From: Marinobacterium zhoushanense
GTDB lineage: Bacteria > Pseudomonadota > Gammaproteobacteria > Pseudomonadales > Balneatricaceae
Assembly: GCF_014641945.1 (NCBI RefSeq)
Contig: NZ_BMIJ01000003.1
Location: 310,001-374,000, forward strand
DNA length: 64,000 nucleotides
Reading direction: 5' to 3'
Each line of letters starts with the position of its first letter. Position 1 is the stretch's first letter. A program made the translations under genes and the position numbers. Positions 37,349-45,929 of this stretch are shown in pieces. The notes beneath the pieces were generated by a model. That model ran no database searches, had not been told where the DNA came from, and saw nothing but the letters and a program-made list of their open reading frames with translations.

Positions 37349-38002
37349 TCAGAACCCGGTCAGGGGTTGCACGATCCGCCCCAGCAGCGAGGTGAAGCGC
37401 AGCGGGCCGTCGGTGGCAATGAGACAGATACAGGTCTCAGGGCTGTCGACCAGCGGTTGGTGCTCGATAGCATCATCGATATCGGCGATATCGCCGCTGG
37501 CGAAGCGTCCCACCTCGTCGACAAAAGAGCCGCGCAGGACCATGGTCAACTCGTTTCCGGTATGGGTGTGAGGCAGCACCGATTTGCCGGGCGCTATCCG
37601 CAACAGTTTACTGGCGCCTGTGCCCTGGCAGGGCAGGTCAACATAGGCAAAGCCGGGTGCCAGACTCTTCCACGCCAGTTCATCCAGCGGTTTGTCGATG
37701 TAGGGCCAAAGCGGTGCAGGAACATCGGCAGGTGGGGGGCTCGGGGCTTTCGGTGTCGGCTCGGAAGCCTCCTCACCGTCCAATGCGTCGAGCAGGTTTT
37801 GCAGCGCAGCGTCGCTGAGATCGACCGGTTGCAAGCGCTCCAGCATCTCGCCTCCTAGAACCTCCATCTCGCCGCATCGCTTCCGGCACTCCCCGCAGAC
37901 CGAGAGGTGACAGGCGACAACCAGCGCCATGGAGTTGGTCAGAGCGCCCGAGGTATAGCTCACCAACGTGGCGTCATCGAGATGGTGACGTATCGTCGTC
38001 AT
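37349..38002 (-). CDS. chrR: ChrR-type zinc anti-sigma factor with cupin domain
   Basis: A 217-residue protein in two domains. The N-terminus has the zinc anti-sigma pattern (HH near residues 6-7, then CHLSVCGEC with His32, Cys36 and Cys39), which binds the sigma factor. The C-terminal half is a cupin (GKSVLPHTHTGNELTMVLRGSF, EVGRFASGDIADID) that carries a second metal site in ChrR. In Rhodobacter-type systems singlet oxygen relieves inhibition through this protein. Its ATG overlaps the sigma gene stop, matching the obligate pair. Confidence 0.88.
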   Translation of the reverse strand: MTTIRHHLDDATLVSYTSGALTNSMALVVACHLSVCGECRKRCGEMEVLGGEMLERLQPVDLSDAALQNLLDALDGEEASEPTPKAPSPPPADVPAPLWPYIDKPLDELAWKSLAPGFAYVDLPCQGTGASKLLRIAPGKSVLPHTHTGNELTMVLRGSFVDEVGRFASGDIADIDDAIEHQPLVDSPETCICLIATDGPLRFTSLLGRIVQPLTGF

Positions 38003-38577
38003 TACTCACCCTCCCAAAAGTTACGCAGTTTCGCGCTGGCGAGGCGGATGCGCGCCTTCACGCTGCCCAATGGAATGCCCAGCTTGGCCGCGATTTCGGC
38101 GTGGGCTCGACCCTCGAAGTAAGACATGTAGATCACCTGCGCCTGCTCGGGCGGGAGTTCATTGATAGCTGTTTTCATCTTGTGTCGTATCAGGTGCAGC
38201 TCACCGGGCTCGTGGTCGCTGTCCTGTGTATCCTCTTCGTAACCGTCCAGCGAGCAGGTTGGATATTTCTGCTTGCGCATCCAGTCGATCGCCTTGTTCC
38301 GTGCCAGGGTATAGATCCAGGCACCGGCTTCGGCACGTGCGGGGTCGAAGCTTCCCGCCTTACGCCAGATCGTCAGCATTGACTCCTGTACGAGCTCCTC
38401 AACGACCGACTCCAGCACACCCAGCCGCAACATGTAGCTTTTGAGCAAAGGAGCGTAGTGCTGAAAGATCTGCACAAACAGCGCCCGGTCACCGGTTTTG
38501 GCCATGCTGGCCAACAGTTGTGACCAGTCGGTATCACCATGCGCTCTCAGTGAAGGCAAAGGCACAACCTTTTTCAC
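38002..38577 (-). CDS. ECF RNA polymerase sigma factor (RpoE/ChrR pair)
   Basis: A sigma-70 family ECF factor. Region 2 is visible (YMLRLGVLESVVEELVQESMLTIWRKAGSFDP, GAWIYTLARNKAIDWMRK) and region 4 (LPPEQAQVIYMSYFEGRAHAEIAAKLGIPLGSVKARIRLASAKLR). I prefer GTG 38577 as start (191 residues): it has CAGGAG 7 bp upstream, whereas the longer form starts at GTG 38637, inside the -35 element of its own promoter. It is tightly coupled with chrR and likely autoregulated. Confidence 0.88.
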   Translation of the reverse strand: MKKVVPLPSLRAHGDTDWSQLLASMAKTGDRALFVQIFQHYAPLLKSYMLRLGVLESVVEELVQESMLTIWRKAGSFDPARAEAGAWIYTLARNKAIDWMRKQKYPTCSLDGYEEDTQDSDHEPGELHLIRHKMKTAINELPPEQAQVIYMSYFEGRAHAEIAAKLGIPLGSVKARIRLASAKLRNFWEGE

Positions 38578-38601
38578 GCTGACTCCTGACAGTTTTTCTT
38601 T

Positions 38602-38636
38602 GTCAATGTTTACGACCCCGGATGCGTTTTGGATCA
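38602..38636 (-). promoter_or_regulatory. Autoregulatory ECF promoter of the sigma/chrR operon
   Basis: Minus strand: TGATCC at 38636-38631, 18-bp spacer, TAAACA at 38612-38607. It mirrors the divergent promoter 26 bp away. A start site near 38600 would leave a short leader to GTG 38577. Confidence 0.7.
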
Positions 38637-38661
38637 CTGGTTACTGGATTTAATTGGAGAG

Positions 38662-38697
38662 TGATCCAAACCCCTTGCTGCTGCGTTAAAGCGTAAA
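38662..38697 (+). promoter_or_regulatory. ECF promoter of the FAD-oxidoreductase/cfa operon
   Basis: TGATCC (38662-38667), 18-bp spacer, TTAAAG (38686-38691), about 16 bp before ATG 38707. It shares the TGATCCAAA start with the two minus-strand promoters of this cluster. Confidence 0.7.
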
Positions 38698-38706
38698 AAC
38701 CGGCAG

Positions 38707-40071
38707 ATGAATCTCATAACCATGAATATTAGAGCACTACACCCGAAGAAGATCGCTGTAATTGGTTCAGGTATCTCCGGGCTCAGCTGCGCCTGGCTGC
38801 TAAATCATTACCACGATGTCACGCTGTATGAGAAAGACGATCGGCTCGGCGGCCACAGCAATACGGTCAGGTTCGATCTGGACGGGACTCAGGTGGATGT
38901 GGATACCGGCTTCATCGTGTTCAATCCGCTCAACTATCCGAACCTGGTGGAGCTGTTCAAACTGCTCGGCGTTGAGTGTTGCGATACCGAGATGACCTTC
39001 GCCGTATCGGCCGATAACGGGGAGCTGGAGTACAACGGTACCAATCTTGGTGGGGTGTTCGCTCAACGGAAAAACCTGCTGAGGCCGCGTTTTTGGCGCA
39101 TGCTGGCCGATCTGCTCCGCTTCTACCGCAATGCATCGCAGATGGCCGGTCGAGCGGATATCGAACAGCTAAGCCTCGGTGAGCTACTCAGGGACGGAGG
39201 CTACGGCAAGCCATTTATCTACGACCATCTTCTGCCGATGGGAGCGGCGATCTGGTCGACACCGGTGGATCAGATGCTGGAGTATCCCGCTAGCAGCTTC
39301 CTGAATTTTTGTCGGAATCACGGCCTGGTTCAGCTCAGTGATCGGCCTCAGTGGCGCACGGTAGTTGGTGGCAGCCGCCGCTACGTGGACATAATCGCCG
39401 CATCCCTGCGCAATCCGGTGCAGCTGAACCGCAACGTGCAGCGTATCGTGCGTGAACGGGACCGGGTGATCATCGAGGATCTGCACGGTCAGCGGGACTA
39501 CTATGACGAGGTGGTGCTGGCCTGTCATTCCGATCAGGCACTGAAGCTGCTCGATGCGCCAACGCCGGATGAGGAGCGCCTGCTTAGCCAGTTCCCCTAC
39601 CTGCGTAATCGGGCCTACCTGCACATGGATCCGCGGCTGATGCCGAGCAACAGGGCGGTCTGGTCAAGCTGGAACTACATGGCGACCGGTCAGAAAGCGA
39701 GTCAGCGCAAGGTGTCGGTGACCTACTGGATGAACCGTCTGCAACCCTTGCCTACCGAGCGCAATATTTTTGTGTCGCTCAATCCTCTGGTGGAACCAGC
39801 CCAGGGCAGTATTGTCCGCACCTTCTTCTACGACCATCCAGCCTTTGGTGCCAACTCGGCTGCGGCGCAGCGTGAGCTATGGAGTCTTCAGGGACAGCAG
39901 CGCACCTGGTTCTGCGGTGCCTATTTCGGCTACGGCTTCCATGAGGATGGTTTGCAATCGGGGCTGGCCGTTGCCGAACAGCTTGGCGGTGTGCGCCGTC
40001 CCTGGCAGGTAGAAAACCCGAACGGTCGCATCCACGTGCAGGGCTGGCAGGAGGTTGCGGCTCATGGCTAA
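38707..40071 (+). CDS. FAD-dependent amine-oxidase-like oxidoreductase
   Basis: A 454-residue flavoprotein with the dinucleotide fold IAVIGSGISGLSCAWLLN, YEKDDRLGGHSNTV and the FAD-binding C-terminal YFGYGFHEDGLQSGLAVAEQLGG. Such proteins are always found with DUF1365 and a cyclopropane-synthase-like methyltransferase, as here, and probably desaturate or oxidise modified acyl chains. It starts from an ECF promoter 10-40 bp upstream; ATG 38722 is an alternative start. Substrate is inferred. Confidence 0.85.
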   Translation: MNLITMNIRALHPKKIAVIGSGISGLSCAWLLNHYHDVTLYEKDDRLGGHSNTVRFDLDGTQVDVDTGFIVFNPLNYPNLVELFKLLGVECCDTEMTFAVSADNGELEYNGTNLGGVFAQRKNLLRPRFWRMLADLLRFYRNASQMAGRADIEQLSLGELLRDGGYGKPFIYDHLLPMGAAIWSTPVDQMLEYPASSFLNFCRNHGLVQLSDRPQWRTVVGGSRRYVDIIAASLRNPVQLNRNVQRIVRERDRVIIEDLHGQRDYYDEVVLACHSDQALKLLDAPTPDEERLLSQFPYLRNRAYLHMDPRLMPSNRAVWSSWNYMATGQKASQRKVSVTYWMNRLQPLPTERNIFVSLNPLVEPAQGSIVRTFFYDHPAFGANSAAAQRELWSLQGQQRTWFCGAYFGYGFHEDGLQSGLAVAEQLGGVRRPWQVENPNGRIHVQGWQEVAAHG

Positions 40072-40867
40072 CCGAGAATTGAACTCCAGAGTCTACTGTG
40101 GCCAGGTGATGCACCACCGTTTCAGCCCCAAACGGCATCGCTTCGTCTATTCGGTCTTCAGCCTGTTGCTCGACCTGGATGAGCTGCAGGATCTACCGCG
40201 CAGGGTTAAAGGCTTTTCGCTGAATCGATTCAATCTGTTTTCGTTACATGAAAAGGATCATGGCGCAGGGCAGGGGCAGTTGAGGGACGAGATCGAGTGC
40301 CTGCTGCGCCGACAGGGTTACGGTGATGCTACTGCACGTATCCTGCTGCTCTGTTACCCACGTATCCTCGGTTACGTGTTTAACCCGCTAAGTGTCTATT
40401 TCTGCTACGACAGCCAGCAGCACCTGGCCGTGGTGATCTACGAGGTGAGCAACACCTTCGGCGAGCGGCACAGTTATCTGATCAAGGTGGACGAGGGCGA
40501 CAGGACGATACGACAGCAGTGCAGCAAGTCGATGTACGTAAGCCCCTTTACGCCGCCGGTATCCGACTACAACTTTCGCATCCAGCCCCCTGCAGCGCGC
40601 ATCGCGGTATGCATCAGCCAACTTTCGTCTGAGCAGCGCCTGCTGCACGCAACCTTCACCGGCAAGGCGGAAAATCTCGGTTGTTGGAGTGCGGTAAGTC
40701 TCTTTTTTCGTTACCCGATGATGACGCTTAAGGTGATCGGTGCCATCCACTGGGAGGCGCTGCGGCTCTGGCTCAAGGGAGTGCCTGTTTACCGGCACGA
40801 AAGCGGCCACCGTTTCAGCGTCAGTTGGCAGGATAAGGATGGAGTCAGACACTATGAAATTATTTGA
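40064..40867 (+). CDS. DUF1365 family protein
   Basis: A 267-residue protein with the typical opening YCGQVMHHRFSPKRHRFVYSVFSLLLDLDEL, the FNPLSVYFCYD motif, the YEVSNTFGERHSYL strand and the PFTPPVSDYNFRIQPP segment of DUF1365. Its biochemical role is not established, but it is found with FAD oxidoreductase and Cfa-like genes. I set ATG 40064 (MANRELNSR), which overlaps the previous gene by 8 bases. The last 14 bases overlap the methyltransferase gene. Confidence 0.85.
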   Translation: MANRELNSRVYCGQVMHHRFSPKRHRFVYSVFSLLLDLDELQDLPRRVKGFSLNRFNLFSLHEKDHGAGQGQLRDEIECLLRRQGYGDATARILLLCYPRILGYVFNPLSVYFCYDSQQHLAVVIYEVSNTFGERHSYLIKVDEGDRTIRQQCSKSMYVSPFTPPVSDYNFRIQPPAARIAVCISQLSSEQRLLHATFTGKAENLGCWSAVSLFFRYPMMTLKVIGAIHWEALRLWLKGVPVYRHESGHRFSVSWQDKDGVRHYEII

Positions 40868-42101
40868 ATACAAAACCGCCGAAGTGCAGGGCCAGCGCTG
40901 CTCCGAGCAGATGCGTGAACGGGTCCCCGGCGTGCTGGAACGGTGGCTGATCGCTTGGCTGCGTCCCCGTATTGATGGCAACCAGGGCACCCTGCAACTT
41001 CAGCTTCCCAGCGGCAATTGCTATCGATTCGGCGAGCAAGAGCCTCACGCCAGTCTGACGCTGAACAGTTACCGGGGGCTTCGTAAACTGATTACTGGTG
41101 GTTTGAACGGCTGGTCTGAAGCGTACCTGCAAGGTGATTGGGATAGCCCGGATCTTACCGCGTTGATTCGCTGGGGAGCACGTTACGAGTCATCGCTCGA
41201 ATCCATGGGCAAGCTGCGCCTGCTATCCGATCTGCAGCACAACCGCTACCATCGCAGTCGCGAAAACCATCGAGAGGGCAGCCGTCGCAATATCGCCGCC
41301 CACTACGATCTGGGTAACGCGTTCTATCAGCAGTGGCTCGATCCCTCCATGACGTACTCCGCGGCCCTCTTTACCGAACCTGGCATGTCGCTACAGGCGG
41401 CACAGGTCGCGAAGAATCAGCGCATACTGGAACTGACCCAGACCCGGCCCGGCGATAGCATCTGTGAAATTGGCTGTGGCTGGGGCGGCTTCGCCGAGCA
41501 AGCAGCGCAGCAGGGTAGGCGGATACACGGTGTGACTCTGTCCAGAGAGCAACTTGCCTGGGGGCAGCAGCGGATTCAGTCCGCCTCACTGGCCGACCAG
41601 GTCGAGCTGAGCCTGACCGATTACCGCGATCTTGATGGACAGTATGACGGGGTAGTGTCTATCGAGATGTTCGAGGCGGTGGGCGAGCAGCACTGGGATA
41701 CCTATTTTCAGCAGCTGAAAAATATCCTCAAACCTGAGGGGCGGGCAGTACTGCAGATCATCACCATCGATGATCAGCGCTTCCGCAGCTACCGAAAGCA
41801 GGCTGATTTCATTCAGCGCTATATCTTCCCCGGCGGCATGTTGCCCTCGGTGGAAGCATTGCACTACAAGTTCAAACAGCATGGTTTTAGGTTGGAACAT
41901 CAGCAGATGTTCGGCCTTGACTATGCCCGTACCCTAAAAATCTGGACGGACTCATTCGAGCGCAACTTTGACCACAACATCGCCCCGCTGGGCTTTGATC
42001 GCCACTTCTACCGCATGTGGCGCTACTACCTGGCCTACTGTGAGGGTGGTTTCCGAGAAAAATGCATCGATGTCGGTTTGTTTGTGCTGACGCGTAACTG
42101 A
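40854..42101 (+). CDS. Cyclopropane-fatty-acyl-phospholipid synthase-like methyltransferase
   Basis: A 415-residue SAM enzyme. The C-terminal domain starts with NIAAHYDLGNAFYQQWLDPSMTYSAALF and SICEIGCGWGGFAEQAAQQG (SAM site), and continues with VSIEMFEAVGEQHW and YIFPGGMLPS, all typical of cyclopropane synthases that act on unsaturated acyl chains of phospholipids. The start at ATG 40854 overlaps DUF1365 by 14 bases. In this setting it may add methyl or methylene groups to acyl chains under the sigma factor's control. Confidence 0.88.
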   Translation: MKLFEYKTAEVQGQRCSEQMRERVPGVLERWLIAWLRPRIDGNQGTLQLQLPSGNCYRFGEQEPHASLTLNSYRGLRKLITGGLNGWSEAYLQGDWDSPDLTALIRWGARYESSLESMGKLRLLSDLQHNRYHRSRENHREGSRRNIAAHYDLGNAFYQQWLDPSMTYSAALFTEPGMSLQAAQVAKNQRILELTQTRPGDSICEIGCGWGGFAEQAAQQGRRIHGVTLSREQLAWGQQRIQSASLADQVELSLTDYRDLDGQYDGVVSIEMFEAVGEQHWDTYFQQLKNILKPEGRAVLQIITIDDQRFRSYRKQADFIQRYIFPGGMLPSVEALHYKFKQHGFRLEHQQMFGLDYARTLKIWTDSFERNFDHNIAPLGFDRHFYRMWRYYLAYCEGGFREKCIDVGLFVLTRN

Positions 42102-42146
42102 GAGGAATGAGCGAAATCGAGCGGAGCTAATGCGGGAGGAGATCGA

Positions 42147-42737
42147 TTACGGCATATAGAGATCACCGTAGAAGCCGTAGGTTTGCAGGATGACGATAAC
42201 CGGCTCGGTGCCGGTGTTCTCCCAGTACCAGCCGTGTGAGCCAGCGAAGGGCGCGGTGAATGATCCGCTGGCTTCACGTTGGTTCGCGCCAACCCAATAA
42301 CTGGTGAAGGCGCCACCGGAGTCCGGTCGTTCTCCATGCATATCGAAGGACACGATACCCCCTTCCACATGCCAGCTGAACATAAAGCGGTCGCCGGGAG
42401 TCATCACCGACTTGATCTCCGCCCCTTGGCCCGGCATCAAGGGGACCTTAATTGTATCTGATCTAGGCGTACTGCTGGCTTTCCACAAGGTGAACGCCGT
42501 GTTAAGCGCGGTGTCAGCGGTTTGCGTCAGCGCCGAGTCTGGCGTTGGGCTACTTTCCAGGCGCAAGCTATCCAACCCCATCACCCTGCCCAAACCGGTA
42601 GGATCGAGGCCGAACTCTGCGGGCAACACGGCTGTGACAAGAATGGCGACGGCTGCAACAAATGCACATAAGGTGGTCTTCAGCAGGCTGGCTGCTGAGT
42701 GCTGCCCCTTGGGGTTCAGCCTCGAGATATTGGACAT
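42147..42737 (-). CDS. Single-pass membrane-anchored protein partner of HupE/UreJ
   Basis: A 196-residue protein with one N-terminal membrane helix (about residues 19-39) and an exported beta-rich domain with GDRFMFSWHVEGGIVSFDMHGE and SGSFTAPFAGSHGWYWENTG, similar to the 'transmembrane anchor' proteins found beside HupE/UreJ-like carriers. Trp and aromatic clusters suggest a beta-sandwich near the periplasmic face. It follows the HupE-like gene by 4 bp. Function is unknown; a role with the carrier in metal handling is inferred. Confidence 0.7.
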   Translation of the reverse strand: MSNISRLNPKGQHSAASLLKTTLCAFVAAVAILVTAVLPAEFGLDPTGLGRVMGLDSLRLESSPTPDSALTQTADTALNTAFTLWKASSTPRSDTIKVPLMPGQGAEIKSVMTPGDRFMFSWHVEGGIVSFDMHGERPDSGGAFTSYWVGANQREASGSFTAPFAGSHGWYWENTGTEPVIVILQTYGFYGDLYMP

Positions 42738-42741
42738 CAGG

Positions 42742-43551
42742 TCACTCCTGGGTCATCAGCCAATAACCGGTCAGTTGGTAGCCGACCAGGATAAAGCCGG
42801 CGGTCATCAACACCACATTGGCCGAGATCGCGTGCCGCTCGAATGCGCTAGAACGGCGCCAGAGGTTCATGACGATCAAAATGCAGGTGAGCGCGAGAAG
42901 CTGGCCGATCTCGACACCAATGTTGAACGCCAGAATGTTGGGTACCAGCCCCTGCTCGGAGAGGGAAAAATGCTGGAGCTTGGTAGCCAGGCCAAATCCA
43001 TGAAAAAAGCCAAATATAAGCACCGCAGCCCTGACGTCGGGTTGGAAACCGAACCAGAGACGGAAAGCGCCAAGATTATCGAGCGCCTTGTACACCACGG
43101 AGAGTCCAATTATCGCATCGACCAGATACGGGTTTACCTCGGTACCACTGAGTACACCAAACAGCAGCGTCGAGCTGTGACCCAGCGCGAAAAGGGTCAC
43201 GTACAGACTTACGTCCTTTATCCGGTAGAGAAAGAAAATAACCCCGAGCAAAAACAGCAGATGATCGTACCCCGTCACCATGTGTTTGGCGCCTAGATAA
43301 GTGAAGGGTAACAGGTGCATCCCACTCACGTTCTCGATAAAAGTGGCGTCGCCTGCCGCTACCCCATGTGCCCAGACCTGTGTTGAAAGGCCGCAGCTAA
43401 TAATAACGAGGAGTAGGCAGAGTCCCTTACGGACCGTCGTCACGGCCAATGAAAAGTGGTCGCTGACGAAAGTCTTGATGTCGGCCTCAACGTTCGATAA
43501 ACGAGCTCGATTCATGGAGCCTGCCCGAAGTGTGTGTTGCAAAAGGCTCAA
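42742..43551 (-). CDS. HupE/UreJ-family membrane protein
   Basis: A multi-pass protein of the HupE/UreJ_2 family. It has a cleavable or retained N-terminal helix ending at QVWAHG, the family's GAKHMVTGYDHLLFLLGVIFF, LFALGHSSTLL and the FGFFHGFGLATKL segment, which place several His/Asp in the membrane, as in nickel or other metal carriers. ATG 43551 or ATG 43515 could start it. It is the first gene of a two-gene unit with the anchor protein. The metal is not known. Confidence 0.8.
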   Translation of the reverse strand: MSLLQHTLRAGSMNRARLSNVEADIKTFVSDHFSLAVTTVRKGLCLLLVIISCGLSTQVWAHGVAAGDATFIENVSGMHLLPFTYLGAKHMVTGYDHLLFLLGVIFFLYRIKDVSLYVTLFALGHSSTLLFGVLSGTEVNPYLVDAIIGLSVVYKALDNLGAFRLWFGFQPDVRAAVLIFGFFHGFGLATKLQHFSLSEQGLVPNILAFNIGVEIGQLLALTCILIVMNLWRRSSAFERHAISANVVLMTAGFILVGYQLTGYWLMTQE

Positions 43552-43666
43552 GGTAGCCAGTTCTGCGGGGCAACTGAATTCTACTTGGGTGCTATTTTAG
43601 ACGCGTAACTCAGTACTAAAGCCGGTATTGGGAGCAATTCGCGCAATCTTGTCGATCCCAGCTCGA

Positions 43667-44536
43667 TCAGTGTCGAATCAGGTCCGCATGACGAAACAGC
43701 GGGCTCTCTTCGATGGTTTGCGCCAGTCGCGCAGTCGCGGCATTCACCTTATCGGCGATGAATAGCGTTGTATCGGTCTGTGGCAGAGCAGGGAGGGCAT
43801 CGTCGATTACCACCAGCCCCGGCTCCAGCGCAGACTCCGGACACACCCCGATACCGATGCCGGCCCGCACTGCGGCGAGTACACCTGCCCGACTGTGGCT
43901 GGTAAAGGTGATGCGGTAAGGCGCATCGATTCGTTGCAGCGCCTTGGTCGCAGACTCCCGGTAAAAGCAGCCATCCGGAAACACCGCCAGCGGGATAGTC
44001 TCTTGCGTGTTCAGCGGATGGGCTTCGCCTCTGACCCAGACCAACCGGTCGCGGCTTAACCGCACGCCACCATCCGATAGCGTCGGCATCTCGACCAGTG
44101 CGAGATCCAGCCGACCGTCTGCGACGAGCGAGGCGAGATAACCCGGACGATGGTCGCAGGTAACCTCAAGCTCCGCTTCGGGATAGCTCACACCATAGCT
44201 CTCAAGCAGTGGCGTCAGCGCGCGTGTGATGTAGAGGTCATGGGTGCCGAGGCGTACCTTGCCGGTTATATCGGCGTTCTGGAACCCGCCCAGTATACGA
44301 TCGTGCAGTGCGAGCAGTTGTTGGGCATGGGACTTGAGCTGTTCACCTGCGACAGTGAGCCTGACACCGTACTGGCCCCGCTCCAGCAACGGAGCCGTTA
44401 CCAGACTCTCCAAGCGGTTCACTTGCATGCTGATGGTGGATGGAGCGCGATGTAGCCTGCTTGCAGCAGTGGTCAGGTTGAGAGTTTCAGCAACCACGAC
44501 AAAGGTGCGCAGCAGAGGGATAGGGAGATCGGTCAT
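43667..44536 (-). CDS. LysR-family transcriptional regulator
   Basis: A 289-residue LysR regulator: N-terminal helix-turn-helix LLRTFVVVAETLNLTTAASRLHRAPSTISMQVNRLES and a type-2 periplasmic-binding-like effector domain. It is read away from the MFS gene across a 129-bp gap, the common arrangement for a regulator of an exporter. The effector cannot be told from sequence. Confidence 0.88.
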   Translation of the reverse strand: MTDLPIPLLRTFVVVAETLNLTTAASRLHRAPSTISMQVNRLESLVTAPLLERGQYGVRLTVAGEQLKSHAQQLLALHDRILGGFQNADITGKVRLGTHDLYITRALTPLLESYGVSYPEAELEVTCDHRPGYLASLVADGRLDLALVEMPTLSDGGVRLSRDRLVWVRGEAHPLNTQETIPLAVFPDGCFYRESATKALQRIDAPYRITFTSHSRAGVLAAVRAGIGIGVCPESALEPGLVVIDDALPALPQTDTTLFIADKVNAATARLAQTIEESPLFRHADLIRH

Positions 44537-44665
44537 GTCCAGAATTCAATATAATCGAATGTAGTGATCAATATATATCGCTTTCGTGAAGTCTGGCAAA
44601 CGATTATTGTTGCTTCCTCGGTGCTATCTGGGTAGCGCCTGTCCTATTTGGAGGAGTCGCTCGAT

Positions 44666-45856
44666 ATGCGAATGGCCGTAGTCTTCGGTATGAACCAGGT
44701 GGTCAGCCATGGTTTCGGAATGTTCCTGTTCGCTGCCCTGGTGCCGCTGATGCGAGAGTCGACTGGACTCAGCTACTGGCACCTGGCGCTGGCCGGTGCT
44801 TCGACCCAGCTGGCCTATCTGGCAGGTGCGCTGATTCTGGGCATTATTGGGCATCGGTTGGGGACCCGTGCAGTGGCGCTGGTCAGTGGTGCCATTTCAA
44901 CCTCCCTGCTCTTCAGCATGCCGCTGCTGCGTGAACCGGTGGCTATTATTATTGCGCTGATCTTCCTGGCTGCCAGCGCTGCTATGAGCTGGGGGGCCAT
45001 CGTCGAGATCATCAGCCGCTGCGCACCTCGCGAGCGGCGTTCAACCTATCTCTCCAGTGCCTCAAGCGGAACCGCTTGGGGATATGGCATCAGTGGCCTT
45101 GTCATCCTCTGGATCGTACCGATCTGGGGCTGGGAAAGCAGTTGGCGGTTGGCTGGAGTGTTCGGCGCGCTGGTGCTTGTTGTAACCTGGTCTATGCTGC
45201 GTCGACTTCAGGAACCCGAGCCGCAGACCGTCGTGTCCGGTGAACACTCTATCGCCGTATCGAAACTCCTGCGTACGCTGTTCACCGAGCGAACCGCGTT
45301 TTTCGCCTGTGCGATCTGCTTTCTGGTCGGTTTTTGCACCATGCCGTTCTCCAACTGGCTGAACACCTATCTTGAGGAGTTGGGCTTGCCTGCTGAGCTT
45401 GGGGGATACAGCTGGACAACCGTGGGCGTTACCGGAATGGTGGCGGGTTTCGTGACCGGTAAATTTGCCGATCAGAAGGGGCACGCAAGCGCCTTGCTAC
45501 TGATCTTTGTTGTGTTCGCCGTGGGCCAGATCGCCTTTGCGTTCAGCCCCGCCAAGACTGTGCTCCTCGCCAGCTTTGGTTACGGCCTGATGTATTTCCC
45601 AATGTGGGGAATCGTTGCCGGCTGGGTCAACCAACAATATTCAGCAACGGCGACCATGCAGATAAGCGGTATCTGTATGGTGACTTTCGGACTTGGTGGC
45701 ACCCTCGGTAACCTGTTGCTCGGCACTATCCGCGACGTAAGCGGTGTGCTGCAGCCCGGTTTTATCCTGCTGGCGGCGGTATCGTTGCTGCTGGTAGGGC
45801 TTGGATTATATATTCGTCGCGGCTCTCTTGCGCCTGTCGGCGTAGTGGCTCAATAA
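44666..45856 (+). CDS. MFS transporter
   Basis: A 396-residue major facilitator with twelve hydrophobic segments. The start at ATG 44666 has TTGGAGGAG upstream; a TTG frame at 44648 is longer but weaker. The first loop between helices 2 and 3 reads GHRLGTRAVAL, a variant of the MFS G-x-x-x-D-x-x-G-R motif, with GKFADQKG as the second-half copy. The substrate is not known; a divergent LysR gene is its probable regulator. Confidence 0.82.
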   Translation: MRMAVVFGMNQVVSHGFGMFLFAALVPLMRESTGLSYWHLALAGASTQLAYLAGALILGIIGHRLGTRAVALVSGAISTSLLFSMPLLREPVAIIIALIFLAASAAMSWGAIVEIISRCAPRERRSTYLSSASSGTAWGYGISGLVILWIVPIWGWESSWRLAGVFGALVLVVTWSMLRRLQEPEPQTVVSGEHSIAVSKLLRTLFTERTAFFACAICFLVGFCTMPFSNWLNTYLEELGLPAELGGYSWTTVGVTGMVAGFVTGKFADQKGHASALLLIFVVFAVGQIAFAFSPAKTVLLASFGYGLMYFPMWGIVAGWVNQQYSATATMQISGICMVTFGLGGTLGNLLLGTIRDVSGVLQPGFILLAAVSLLLVGLGLYIRRGSLAPVGVVAQ

Positions 45857-45929
45857 CCCGAAACACTCAGAGTAGTGGGATCGGTATACCATCGTTGATG
45901 GACCTGGCGAGCTGAGTCGTTACATCAAC

